This document shows positions 19,945 to 30,210 of a stretch of DNA of 64,000 nt, piece by piece (positions within the stretch are counted from its first letter, which is position 1; every line of letters starts with the position of its first letter). Source of the DNA: Owenia fusiformis (taxonomy: Eukaryota; Annelida; Polychaeta; Sabellida; Oweniidae); contig CAIIXF020000005.1 of NCBI GenBank assembly GCA_903813345.2, positions 12,777,375 through 12,841,374 on the forward strand, given 5' to 3'. Below the pieces are notes generated by a model, which saw only the letters and a program-made list of their open reading frames with translations, had not been told where the DNA came from and made no database searches. The position numbers were made by a program, and so were the translations under genes.

Positions 19945-20132
19945 TTACACCTTGTACTACTGAAAACTCTACTTGGTATAGGATAAAGCAGTTATGTACG
20001 GTCGGTTTGGATATTGGGTTCATCCCTCGTGAGATATGCACATCTACTTTCTGTCCCTACGGTCCCTCAGGTAGATATGCATATCTCACTCTGGAAAAAC
20101 CCCATATCCAAAACCTCCCAGTACATAACCCT
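19945..20132. repeat. Palindromic dispersed repeat copy
   Basis: Same family as 2705-3020: GAAAACTCTACTTGGTATAG, GGTCGGTTTGGATATTGGG and CATATCCAAAACCTCCCAG, the last two forming the arms of a hairpin. Confidence 0.7.
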
Positions 20133-20254
20133 TATTTATCCCATGCACCCCGTTACAAGGATATAGATCGAATATCACGTGAAGATATAATTGATACGTG
20201 GATGAAGATATCATATTTCAGCAAACAATTCCCAAATCATCGAATATCACTTTT

Positions 20255-20340
20255 GAAACCATCGAATATCACTTTTTGAAAGGTGATATTCGATGGTTTC
20301 AAAAGTGATATTCGATGGTTTCAAAAGTGATATTCGATGG
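20255..20340. repeat. Short hairpin/tandem array
   Basis: The block GATATTCGATGGTTTCAAAA is repeated head to tail about three times, and its reverse complement is repeated immediately before it, giving a perfect short hairpin. Confidence 0.75.
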
Positions 20341-20604
20341 TTTTGATTTTTTCAATTTTTTTATTAATTCAGCAAAACGATTGTTTATATATTTATTATA
20401 TATTTTTATTTTTTGGGATCTTGTTTTTACGGCGTTCGCATTAAATACAAACCACTCTGTTACGTCACGTTGAATTGTCGCAATCAAAATCTCAGACGAA
20501 ATGGAATTTCCATTGCAATTTATCTGACTATTCAATGTTCGCTGGATAATAATTCCCAATGGGATAAACGGACAATCCTATGGTTTTTCAAAAATATCAC
20601 TTAT

Positions 20605-21150
20605 ATCCACGCATTAGCTCCAAGAAAATCACTTCTAGAGATGATAAAATAATTTTGACTTTGAGACAGGGTAGATGCAAACAACCCACCCACATGTTTT
20701 TTTCTGAAACGTTTTCCTGATTTTCAACCCCTTCCATCCCTGCTTTTTTAATTTTTCTTGCATTAATATGTAGCATTTTGACACACAGATAATCCCTTAA
20801 AAGGAATAAATGATTCCTTTTAGATAAAGTGGAAAACAATATTTCCCATGTTATTTTCCCATATTTTTTTTTAGGAAAAACCATTGCTTTCAGCTAAGTT
20901 TGGTCACCCATAATGGGTATCTTTAAAACCCCTGAAGGAATCACTTATTCCTTTAAAGTGGTTAACTATGTGTCAAAATGCAACATATTGATGCAAGAAA
21001 AATTGAAAAAGCAGGGGTGGAAGGGGTCGAAAATTAGGAAAACATTTCAGAAAAAAACATGTGGGTGGGTTGTTTGCATCTACCCTGTCTCAAAGTCGAA
21101 ATTATTTTATAATCTCTAGAAGTGATTTTCCTGGGGGTAATGCATTAGCC
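20605..21150. repeat. Fold-back repeat, ~215-bp arms
   Basis: 20605-20825 is the reverse complement of 20930-21150; shared blocks include GAAAATCACTTCTAGAGAT, AAACAACCCACCCACATG and TGTGTCAAAATGC. The loop is about 100 bases. No protein is encoded; the antisense-looking ORFs in both arms are mirror images of one repeat. Confidence 0.8.
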
Positions 21151-21282
21151 TAACATATGCAATTGTTTAAATCCTCAGAAAATGGCCAAAATCCAAAATA
21201 TGACTGTCCAAAATCTGTTGCACTAATTTCCCTCCTTCTTTTCACTTAACCATAGCATACGGTGTTTTAGCCATGACATACA

Positions 21283-21430
21283 TAGGGGTTATGCACTGGG
21301 AGGTTTTGGATACAGGGAATATCCCGAGGGATATACAATATATCTTCCCGAGGGACCGAAGGGACCAAGGGAAGATATATTGTATATCCCAAGGGTTATT
21401 TCCTGTATCCAAACCGACCATGCATAACTG
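21283..21430. repeat. Palindromic dispersed repeat copy
   Basis: GGTTTTGGATACAGGGAATA pairs with TATTTCCTGTATCCAAACC around a CCCGAGGGACC core, forming a ~145-bp hairpin related to the 2705 and 19945 copies. Confidence 0.75.
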
Positions 21431-21499
21431 AACTGTAGGTATTCCATACCTGAAGAGGTTTGAAATAATAAGCATGTATCCCATATGCTCTGGTGTGTT

Positions 21500-21760
21500 T
21501 ACTTGCAAAATATGTTATCATTTTCAAAAAAATTCAAATTGTTTCCATATTTGTTTTCAATTTTTTCAAAAATGAAAAAAAAATCCTAAAATTTTTTTCA
21601 CATTTTTTCCCAATTTTTTCACATTTTTTGCATAATTTTTTTCAGAATTATCAACATTTTTTCAAAATCTTTTTACACAATTTTTTTCACATTTTTATTT
21701 TCAAATTTTTTTTCCCGAATTTTTTTTTTTCAACATTTTTTTTTGAGCGGGACATACGAT
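21500..21760. repeat. T-rich low-complexity tract
   Basis: Runs of T interrupted by CA or AA (ATTTTTTTCACATTTTT pattern) for about 260 bases. The open frame across it is a composition artefact. Confidence 0.8.
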
Positions 21761-21867
21761 TTATATGTCCCGGAGCTCCGTTGGAGCGGGACATACGAAA
21801 AATATTTGCCCGGATATGGAATATATTGCCGGTTGATATGTCCCTGAAACCTCATCAGGTATGGAAT

Positions 21868-22013
21868 ACATAGGGGTTATGCAATTGGAGGTTTTGGATA
21901 CAGGGAATATCCCGAGGGATATACAATATATCCTCCCGAGGGACCAAGGGAAGATATATTATATATCCCTCAGGATATTCCCTGTATCCAAAACCTCCAA
22001 GTGCATAACTGTT
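21868..22013. repeat. Palindromic dispersed repeat copy
   Basis: Nearly identical to 21283-21430 with the same GGAGGTTTTGGATACAGGG arm and its complement. Confidence 0.75.
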
Positions 22014-22984
22014 GTATATAGTTTAGCATGATATGTACTTCTTTCTGTAACTGGAATACGATTCTAATATACAAGCAGCACATACGTATTCCCGGGGAAC
22101 CATAAATATTTTGTGTAGGGTGTGGACATTTTTCTTTTCATTTCTCTAAAATCAGATTATTCTCATAAAATTCATACAAAGTTGGGCCTAAGCCTCTATT
22201 TTCGTATTCTGCATGTTAAGATATTTATAATGTAAAACCTAAGAGATAAATTCAATGTCTTCAGTTGAGAATAAGTATAAGGTAAATTTGTGAATTCTGC
22301 TTGTTGTTGCACTATTTTTATAATAAACAAGGTTCGATACGCAACACTGAATAGACTGCAGTCATAGCTTAGTTGTAAAGAAAACAAAAGAAGTTGGGAC
22401 GTGGTCATGCTTGAATACGATTTTGAATATATCGCCGTTTACATTTGTTGAAATCGGCCTGTATTGATTTCAACAGGTGATCGGTGTACAAGGGCATATA
22501 TTTGAGTTATTGGTTTAACGATAAGTATGACCTATGAGTTGGTAATGTTTTACAAATGCATGAAACAAATACTCCAATGGCCTAATCTCAATTTTCCTGC
22601 ATAAACTATTACATTGAAATGATGGTCATTTGCTCTCTAACTTCCGCACCGCATACGTAACTTCGTAACAATTCAATAAGCCAAGACAGGACCGCTATAA
22701 TCGCTACATGCCAGTGGTATTATGTGACATTGAATTCTTTATGTTACACCTAAAAATGATTCATTTTGTTCATGGGGATATCATAATGGAAAGTGCACTA
22801 GACCCTTATTGTAATTGTATGATATCGTATTTGTGATTTGAATATACACTGTGATATTTGAGAAAAAGAATGTTTTGTTTTAGTTTCATTGCAATTTATA
22901 ACCCTAATATCCTTCCCAGAATCCTTCCTTGTCTTCCAATTTTCTAATAACCTCAGAAGTTCCTACTTTTTAAAAAAAATACAA

Positions 22985-23180
22985 TTTTCCATGATCATTT
23001 TTATGTCACCACCACAAGTGGTGACATATTGTTATGGTCTCAAACTTTTTTGTGGACGGTGTTCAGTGGTTGGTGTTTATCATTTGGCAGTTGGTGTTTG
23101 GCAGTTGGTGTCTGTAACAAATGGCAGGTGTTGAAATTTTGCATGTGAATGCCTTGTCTTATAATGTAGCCAACTGCAAT
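22985..23180 (+). repeat. Dispersed repeat (CACCACAAGTGGTGACATATTG family)
   Basis: Best preserved of three copies in the window: starts GTCACCACCACAAGTGGTGA and ends near TGCATGTGAATGCCTTGTC. It contains two short internal repeats of GGCAGTTGGTGTTT. Confidence 0.65.
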
Positions 23181-23620
23181 GGATGTAAAACGGATACAGT
23201 TAACTAATACATTTCTTGGCATCAATTCAAATCATATGCTAATTTAAAATGAAAATGCTTTTTTTCATGTTTTACCACTCATAAATGCCATAATATCTCG
23301 ATGTCACATTCAGGAAAATATGGCTATCAACAAGTTTTGAATTCTTACAATCCTGGAAGTTGTAAGCGTGCACATCTGTCAGTTCAGTTTATGTGTAAAA
23401 GTTAATCCCCTAAGCCTTAATACCTGATGCATGAAATATTATGAATGAGTTACATAATATGTACTCGTGCTATTTAGGTAAATGTTGTGCTGTTTCACCA
23501 GATTTGACTGACATCTTTAAATAACAACAATTTGATTTGATGATCAGACAGCAACAAAACATATTAAGTGGCCAAGACAAAAGAATGTTATTATGATAGG
23601 CATTCTAGGGATTAAGGAAT

Positions 23621-23926
23621 GCATTCAGCTAACATAATTTGAGAAATTATTGGCATACGTAAAACCTATTTAAAACAGCATTTATCGTATTCAAAAGCGT
23701 TGAGCATCATTGATTCCCAGCCCTCTGAAGATTGAAAAATAAAAATACCTGGGTGTTAATCCATGGATTATCTTTGAAAATGAGAAATATATTTTTGGAT
23801 TACATGGTGTAATCTTAAAGTAAACACAATGTTTTAAAGTGTATTGATGTTTTTTGGATGAAAAACATAAGCGAAATTCATGAAAAAAATCTCCCGATTC
23901 ATTCTACAAACAACTCGCCCTCCTTT
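23621..23926 (-). repeat. Right 306-bp terminal inverted repeat
   Basis: Reverse complement of 17092-17397; ends in CTCGCCCTCCTTT. Confidence 0.85.
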
Positions 23927-24340
23927 CTTGATTATTCCTTGGTGTTACTTTATCCAAGTTCATTTATAATCTGATGCAATCTTGATGCAAATTATTTAAT
24001 ATCTTTACCACTTTGGCCTTGAATTAACTTGCAATGGCAATTAACCATATACCACTTTGGATTGGTTTCACCACTTTGGTGCTATTGCAATATTACTTTG
24101 GTTTTATTCTTAATACCACTTTGGTCTGAGTTATTTTAACCACTTTGGTTTACCACTTTGGCTTGATTCATTTGACTTGATTCATTTGACTTTGTTCTTA
24201 ATATCTCTTTGTTTGAGTTCACTAGCTTTCTTACTGAGCAGAGTTCATTTTCAATGTAGATTTCCTCAGATTTTCCTCAGAGTCCTCAGAAAATGAAAGT
24301 AAAGGATACTACCTTTCCTTGGAGTGCTTGAGTTCGATTT
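23927..24340 (-). other. Gypsy leader, distal part, with CCACTTTGG motif cluster
   Basis: Noncoding sequence between the nested element and the primer-binding site. CCACTTTGG occurs exactly at 24008, 24052, 24071, 24116, 24140 and 24153, with a near copy at about 24093. On the element's sense strand this reads CCAAAGTGG. Confidence 0.6.
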
Positions 24341-24357
24341 CTTTTTCGCTGCCACCA
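24341..24357 (-). promoter_or_regulatory. Putative primer-binding site of the Gypsy element
   Basis: The minus strand reads TGGTGGCAGCGAAAAAG directly after a sequence ending in ACA, as expected for a tRNA 3'-end primer site just downstream of an LTR. The cognate tRNA was not determined. Confidence 0.6.
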
Positions 24358-24481
24358 TGTAAACTTGTTCTCGCTACCGTACCTTAGTCGATGCCGATTA
24401 CTCTGTACGAGGGGCCCCTTTGAAGATCTCCTACGCACGACTCCTTATAGTATTACATTATAGCTCAGTGTGTTTTTCAGT
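24358..24481 (-). repeat. Partial 5' LTR of the Gypsy element
   Basis: About 124 bases of the LTR 3' end (minus strand, ending TTTACA) precede the gap. The other LTR would lie in or beyond the first gap, so no LTR-LTR comparison is possible. Confidence 0.55.
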
Positions 24482-24981
24482 NNNNNNNNNNNNNNNNNNN
24501 NNNNNNNNNNNNNNNNNNNNNNNNNNNNNNNNNNNNNNNNNNNNNNNNNNNNNNNNNNNNNNNNNNNNNNNNNNNNNNNNNNNNNNNNNNNNNNNNNNNN
24601 NNNNNNNNNNNNNNNNNNNNNNNNNNNNNNNNNNNNNNNNNNNNNNNNNNNNNNNNNNNNNNNNNNNNNNNNNNNNNNNNNNNNNNNNNNNNNNNNNNNN
24701 NNNNNNNNNNNNNNNNNNNNNNNNNNNNNNNNNNNNNNNNNNNNNNNNNNNNNNNNNNNNNNNNNNNNNNNNNNNNNNNNNNNNNNNNNNNNNNNNNNNN
24801 NNNNNNNNNNNNNNNNNNNNNNNNNNNNNNNNNNNNNNNNNNNNNNNNNNNNNNNNNNNNNNNNNNNNNNNNNNNNNNNNNNNNNNNNNNNNNNNNNNNN
24901 NNNNNNNNNNNNNNNNNNNNNNNNNNNNNNNNNNNNNNNNNNNNNNNNNNNNNNNNNNNNNNNNNNNNNNNNNNNNNNNNN
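24482..24981. other. Assembly gap, exactly 500 N
   Basis: Second placeholder gap. It cuts the LTR on one side and a TSP1 coding exon on the other. Confidence 0.99.
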
Positions 24982-25277
24982 TGGACCCACACATGGTCTG
25001 CCCCCATATTCAGGTCCGATGCAGACACGAGTTCGGGTTTGTGTTCCTCCACCGCATGACACGGAACATGTCGTATAATCAGACCAAGAACCAAATCTTC
25101 CATCCACTGGACAATTGCGGATGAAACAATTTTGAAATGACGTAGACGATCCAGAGCAACCTGTGCCACCATTTCGAGGTGGGGGGTTGTTGCAGTAGCG
25201 ATGTCTGTATTGTGTACCCCATCCACAAGATGTGCTACACGATGAATAGCTTCCAAAATCAGACCATCCACCATTTA
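24982..25277 (-). CDS. Thrombospondin type-1 repeat protein, internal exon (truncated by gap)
   Basis: On the minus strand an acceptor (TTTTATAG, ending at 25278) opens an exon in phase 1 that runs into the gap. It encodes one TSP1 repeat (WSDFGSYSSCSTSCGWGTQ with RHRYC and NCFIRNCPV) and most of a second (WSDYTTCSVSCGGGTQTRTR with VCIGPEYGGRPC). The W-x-x-W/C-S-x-SCG/R pattern and the six-cysteine layout are clear. Such repeats occur in secreted or cell-surface adhesion and matrix proteins, so an extracellular role is expected; the parent (hemicentin, SCO-spondin, ADAMTS-like, BAI-like or other) cannot be told from one exon. No other exon was recognised upstream on this strand. Its relation to the contactin-like gene is unknown because both lie at placeholder gaps. 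Confidence 0.85.
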
Positions 25278-25651
25278 CTATAAAATGATATTGATAAATG
25301 CTAATAAACCGAACTAATATGTATTACAAAAAAGTAAAAATTAGAAAGATTTGCCGTTTGGTTATTTCTAGAAAAATACAAATATTTTAATTTAAAATGG
25401 GTTTCAATGAGAAAATGCATTTTTTAAATATAAATATCATTGCAAAATTCAAATTTTCGTCAAAAAATGTGATCATTTTATGTTACATTTATCAACAATT
25501 TTGATAATAATCAGAACTATATCCTTAAATTAAAGCTGCCATAGGGGTTATATCCGTCTGGTCACTTAGCATTCTGTATTTAGCAATTCATGATTTTGAC
25601 CTCTGTGGTAATCGAAATGATATTTTAAGACGAATACTCCTTTATATGAAA

Positions 25652-26425
25652 TGTATTGTATTGTATTGCTTTATTTCCTTCATTTTGAAGATTTACAACA
25701 TTTAATTAACAGCAGGTTAAATTATATCAAAATAAAATTAAAATAAAAAAAAAACTATTTATAGTATATAGTATGAATTGTGTGACTTGTACCAGTACAT
25801 GTATACATTGTGTATGATTGTATTACCAGTATTATGCTAAACAAATGTTGGTGAATATTCACACAGTGAATATTCCTTAGAGATATTTTGATCATTCTGC
25901 AATGTTTCATTTCGATTGATATTTTCTATATTGATACAATATTAAAATTAAGTTGGTGAGTTAGGGTAGGATTGGGCAGGTTCTTTGTCACGTCAAAAGA
26001 AATAAAACAATGAAAATATGAAATAATTAATAATTGTCATGAAATAATTAGTCAACGGATACCATTTTGTGTAGCCACTGTGACAAATGAGGTGTTTAGC
26101 CTCCCAGGTTTGGGGTTGTCATACAGGGTCCAGTCATCATTTTTAGATCTCCTCTGCTACCTCATGATTTTAGCTTTAAAATTGTCGTCAAAATTGGGAT
26201 AACTCTTGGGCTTTCCAAGGTTTTCAAAATAATTTGCCCATTCATCTCGTATTCTATCTGGGTCCCTTATAATGTCATTTCCAATTTTAAGTTCATAGGT
26301 TGACAGTCCATTTGTTGTGTTGCGAACTGCTTTGTAAAAAGTATTAATGTCAATTTCTGCAGAGGATTTAAAGTCACTGTATAATTCACGTTCGTAATGT
26401 AATTTGGCGATTCTTAAAGTCCCCG
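25652..26425 (-). pseudogene. LINE fragment with RT deleted, 3' tail present
   Basis: On the minus strand, 26420-26130 encodes the linker between endonuclease and reverse transcriptase of an APE-type LINE (LRIAKLHYERELYSDFK, INTFYKAVRNT, IRDEWANYFENLG), ending at a stop. The fragment then runs through noncoding sequence to a tail GGAAATAAAGCAATACAATA at 25652, the tail style shared by LINE-A and the 54083 copy. The RT domain is absent, so an internal deletion has occurred. Confidence 0.65.
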
Positions 26426-27029
26426 TCTAAAGTTTGAAAATATTTTTTTATCATTCATTTACTATTTGTCAGGACTTAAAAAGTAGTTTTTGGTAAAAAA
26501 AAGTTCTCAAATATTCAAATTTCCCCCCATTTTTCAAAAAAAGTTGAAATTTCTTAATCATTAAATATTTCTTAATGCATTTCAAAAAAGATTATCTTTT
26601 TAACACCAATGCAAAGATTTAACAAAGGACACACTATTTCAATAATAAAATGCCATATTTAATGGGCCACTTCAATGTTTTAGTATATCAAAAATATGAT
26701 GATGTCACTAAGGTACCAAAAACTTATTGAAAAAAAATGAAATTTTTTTTTCGATGTCAATCTTTTCTAATTATGTTAGACTTTCCAAAAATCAATGTTG
26801 ATTGTCTAACCAGGTTAAAAGGAAGAATAAATTATGTTTTAGATATCATTGTACCATTGGTTTCTATGAGAACTAAAATTTTGAAATGCATTTTTCTCAG
26901 AACCATTTTCATGCACTAATAAGTTCATTTCTCGCTTATTTGTGAACCGATTTTCTTAATTTTTTCGGCAAAATACACGGGAGGACGAATGCTATGCATT
27001 GGTATGAATTGTGGCTAATTAGAAGATAT

Positions 27030-27830
27030 GAGTGACCTCTAAAAGTTGGTTTTAAATAAATTCACAAAGGAGCACGTAGGTTATCGCAAACAATTTCAAA
27101 CGATTCTAACTTGAATTATGAATATTTTCTGATCATGAAGATGGGTGTATCTTTTAGATCCATTCATTATCTTCAAGAAAAGTATATATAATGATAATTT
27201 AGTTAATCAGACCTAAGTGATATCGAAGGGGCAATGAACCAATCAACATACTTTTTCAAAAATGTTGACCTAGTTTTCACCAAAAATGCAACTCATTATT
27301 ATATTGTTGAATGCATAATTAGAATGTGCTTTGAGACATGTTCGATTTCCTAAAAGGAAATTTTGATTGCTCCAGGGACTTTAAAGATATTCAATTTGGA
27401 TGACCAAAATGAACTGAAACCAATGGATAGCATGAGATTTTTCAATGGGGAAATAACATGGGGAACACATATCTTAATGCAATTAAGTTTTTCTTTCAAG
27501 AACTATTTGATACATCAAAATAAAGAATAGTAATGCATTAAACATTGTAAAAAATGATTGCATTTTTGGTGAAAATGGGGTCAACATCTTCAAAATGGGG
27601 TCAAAAAGTGTGTTGATGGGTTAATTGCTAGTTAAATATCTCCGAGTTTGTTTGAATTTATTATTACCGTGCATAATTTTCTTACAGATAATGAATTGAT
27701 CTAAAAGATAAACTTGTCTTCATTGTCAGAAAATAGTCATAATCCAAGATATAACCTTCTGAAATTGTTTGCGATAACCCACGTGCTCTTTTTGGAACAA
27801 AAAGTCTATCAAAACCACATTTTGAAATTT
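27030..27830. repeat. Fold-back repeat, ~300-bp arms
   Basis: 27030-27345 pairs with 27510-27830: GTAGGTTATCGCAAACAATTTC against GAAATTGTTTGCGATAAC, and TTTTCACCAAAAATGCA against TGCATTTTTGGTGAAAA. The surrounding 26430-28550 is AT-rich with no gene seen. Confidence 0.7.
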
Positions 27831-28555
27831 AAAAAAAAGTTTCACATATCACACTTTGATAACATTGGGTAAGACTACAATATAAGCCAAAGTGGTTTAA
27901 ACTTTATATGGGGCCTTTAAGGCATTGGAGATCTTTTATCATGTTAGTATGAAGAATGCGTGGAAAACTGATTGGCACATGGTTTACCGGCTATATAACA
28001 TTTTATTGGAAATTGAATTATCTTTCGAATGATATATGGTTTATACATTTGTCCGTAATATCAACAAAATTGTACCTTAAACAAAAATATGAACGTTACA
28101 CTGTTAAATATTCCATCAAACTACTATTTTTACATTTTTTGAATTTTAATTGACGAATTTTTGTAAAACATCGTTGTTAAGGATTATACGTGTTCGATTT
28201 CTCGGAGATAAGTATCGAATACTGTCAAATACGTTTGATGGGGTAAAGTTAACTTAAATCTAGCGTGTCCTATATTTTTAACATTACCTGTAAAAGAAAA
28301 AGATTTTCTGTCATTTGGTTTAAACCAACATCTACAGCTTCGTTCTAGCCTAACGCTACGATTTTCGTCAGTAATGTCGAACTTAAAAATAAAGAATAAG
28401 AATCCTGAAAATCATATATTGAAATAAATTAAATTAGATAGTTTCATTTATAATCCAATGACGTTTCACACCAATTCATTACATCCATTACCAGCGGCCG
28501 TGTGCTTTTGTTTGAATCGTGTGACTTCCGTGATGCAAAGTGCAGTTATATGATT

Positions 28556-28798
28556 TACAAAACTAAGACCTAAGACCTACAAAACTAAGACCCCCCCCGT
28601 TATAAAACTAAGACCCTGTTATAAAACTAAGACCCCCCACGTTATAAAACTAAGACCCTGTTATAAAACTAAGACCCCCAACGTTATAAAACTAAGACCC
28701 TGTTATAAAACTAAGACCCCCCACGTTATAAAACTAAGACCCTGTTATAAAACTAAGACCCCCAACGTTATAAAACTAAGACCCTGTTATAAAACTAA
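28556..28798 (+). repeat. Left satellite arm of the fold-back element
   Basis: About six repeats of TTATAAAACTAAGACCC alternating CCCACG and TG spacers. Confidence 0.85.
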
Positions 28799-29614
28799 AT
28801 TCTATTAGGAATTCTTAACTAAAATAAGTTCAGCAATCTATGTGAGAAAGATGGGTCTGAAATCTTGAACCACCTTTAAAGATTCTCGCAATCTTTATCC
28901 AATCAGCGTTTGCGAGTGTGTCGGCTCACGTATAAAAGGCGAATCCAACTCAAATACATGCAGGGATGTATGAGGTACTCGAATAGGAAAGAGCTCGTGA
29001 AATCGGATTTTATTTTCACATGCTCAATGTTTACACATGTTTGGAGTTATTGAAGAAAATGTGATATGGGTGTGGTTCCGAATTTGAAGTCATTGCTGGA
29101 AAATATGGTTTTAATACGTGAAATTATATCTATAAATACAGCACTAAAAATAACAGTACACATGAAGTACATGTATGATTGTGTCCAGAAATGTTTGAAA
29201 CCCTTACGGAAAATTATGTCTGCATTTTGTCACCATTGCTCTTTCTTCCCGCATTCTAGTGCTGTTTGAATGAATATATTAATTAATGTATTTCTAACTA
29301 AAATATGTAACATTTTTTATAAACCACAAACATTTAGATCATAAAAAAAATTATTCAATACTTGAGTGAGCACGATATGCAAGGGTTACTAAGTTGACAC
29401 AGTAAATGACCACTGATATTGAGTTAGTCCATGCACACAGCGTATTCTGCTACATTTGCTAACACCCCCACTTTCATAGTGAAGTGACTAATTGGTTTAT
29501 GTTTACGTTTTAATGTGTTTTGGGTTCCTTGTTACAGCAAGGGGGGCCAGTTTTGATCGAATATGTGAGACACTTTAAACATCACTTACTAAATAATACC
29601 AGCAGAAAATGGGG

Positions 29615-29735
29615 TATCTCTTTTTATGCTCAGCATAAAATGGGACATCACTTTTTATGCCAGCATAAAATGGGACATCACTTTTTATGCCAGCATAAAA
29701 TGGGACATCACGTTTTATGCTGGGCATAAAAAGTG
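29615..29735. repeat. 30-bp tandem array
   Basis: CATAAAATGGGACATCACTTTTTATGCCAG-type unit repeated about four times; each unit is itself partly palindromic (CATAAAA/TTTTATG). Frames across it are artefacts. Confidence 0.85.
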
Positions 29736-29869
29736 ATATCAAAAAAATATTTTTTTCAAAAACCAACAAATCCGGGTATTTGTTACAGTCCATTTTTATA
29801 TAATCCGCTGTTATACAGATTCTACAAAAGATAGTCTTGCTTCTGGTCCTTTTATAACAGGGTCTTAGA

Positions 29870-30210
29870 CCTGTATGTTACTGGGGAACTCGAGGGATAG
29901 AGCCGAGACTACCTTAAAATTATGTATATGTGTATGTTACTAGGGAAAACAAGGGTCAGTCGCAAGACTACCATATGTGTATGTTACTAGGGTAAACAAG
30001 GGCCAGAGGCAAGACTACCATGTGTAGATTCTGTATGTGAGAAGGGAACACAAGGACCAGAAGCAAGACTACCTTTTGTAGAATATTTATGTTAGTGGGG
30101 AGAATCTGTAAATTAGAAGGGAACACAAGGACCAGAAGCAAGACTATCTTTTGTAGAATCTGTATGTTACTGGGGAACACAAGGCCCAGAGGCAAGACTA
30201 CCTTGTGGCG
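29870..30210. repeat. Diverged 45-65 bp tandem array
   Basis: About six units sharing TGTATGTTACTRGGGAA, ACAAGGRCCAGARGCAAGAC and TACC, in the interior of the fold-back element. Confidence 0.7.

Larger units (their letters stand above)
17092..23926. mobile_element. 6.8 kb terminal-inverted-repeat element nested in the Gypsy leader
   Basis: Inverted arms of equal length, 17092-17397 and 23621-23926 (306 bp each), begin AAAGGAGGGCGAGTTGTTTG and are over 90 percent alike by eye. No target-site duplication is evident beside the ends. The interior lacks a recognisable transposase. It holds a possible exon (18579-18830), four short palindromic repeats, a 550-bp fold-back and a copy of the GTGGTGACATATTG repeat. 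Its clean arms and position inside the retrotransposon make it a young, probably non-autonomous DNA transposon. Confidence 0.8.
12482..24481 (-). mobile_element. Ty3/Gypsy LTR retrotransposon, Gmr1-like domain order, minus strand
   Basis: Reading on the minus strand: partial LTR (24481-24358), primer-binding site (24357-24341), leader (24340 to 16237, split by a 6.8 kb insertion at 17092-23926), gag (16236-15727), then pol (15629 into the first gap). Both outer ends are lost in gaps: the 3' side ends inside RNase H and the 5' LTR is cut. Without the nested insertion the visible element is about 5.2 kb. Integrase precedes reverse transcriptase, the order first described for cod Gmr1 and relatives in deuterostomes, unlike ordinary Gypsy. 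The element is defective: gag has lost its capsid core. Confidence 0.85.

Noticed and set aside
21493-21873. 126-residue F/N/K-rich frame
   Set aside because: Low-complexity T-rich tract.
24420-25274. Frames spanning the second gap on both strands
   Set aside because: Created by the N run. Only the minus-strand TSP1 frame has domain support.
29520-29793. Frames with repeated MGHHFLCQHK or KSDVPFYAGI
   Set aside because: Translations of the 30-bp tandem array.
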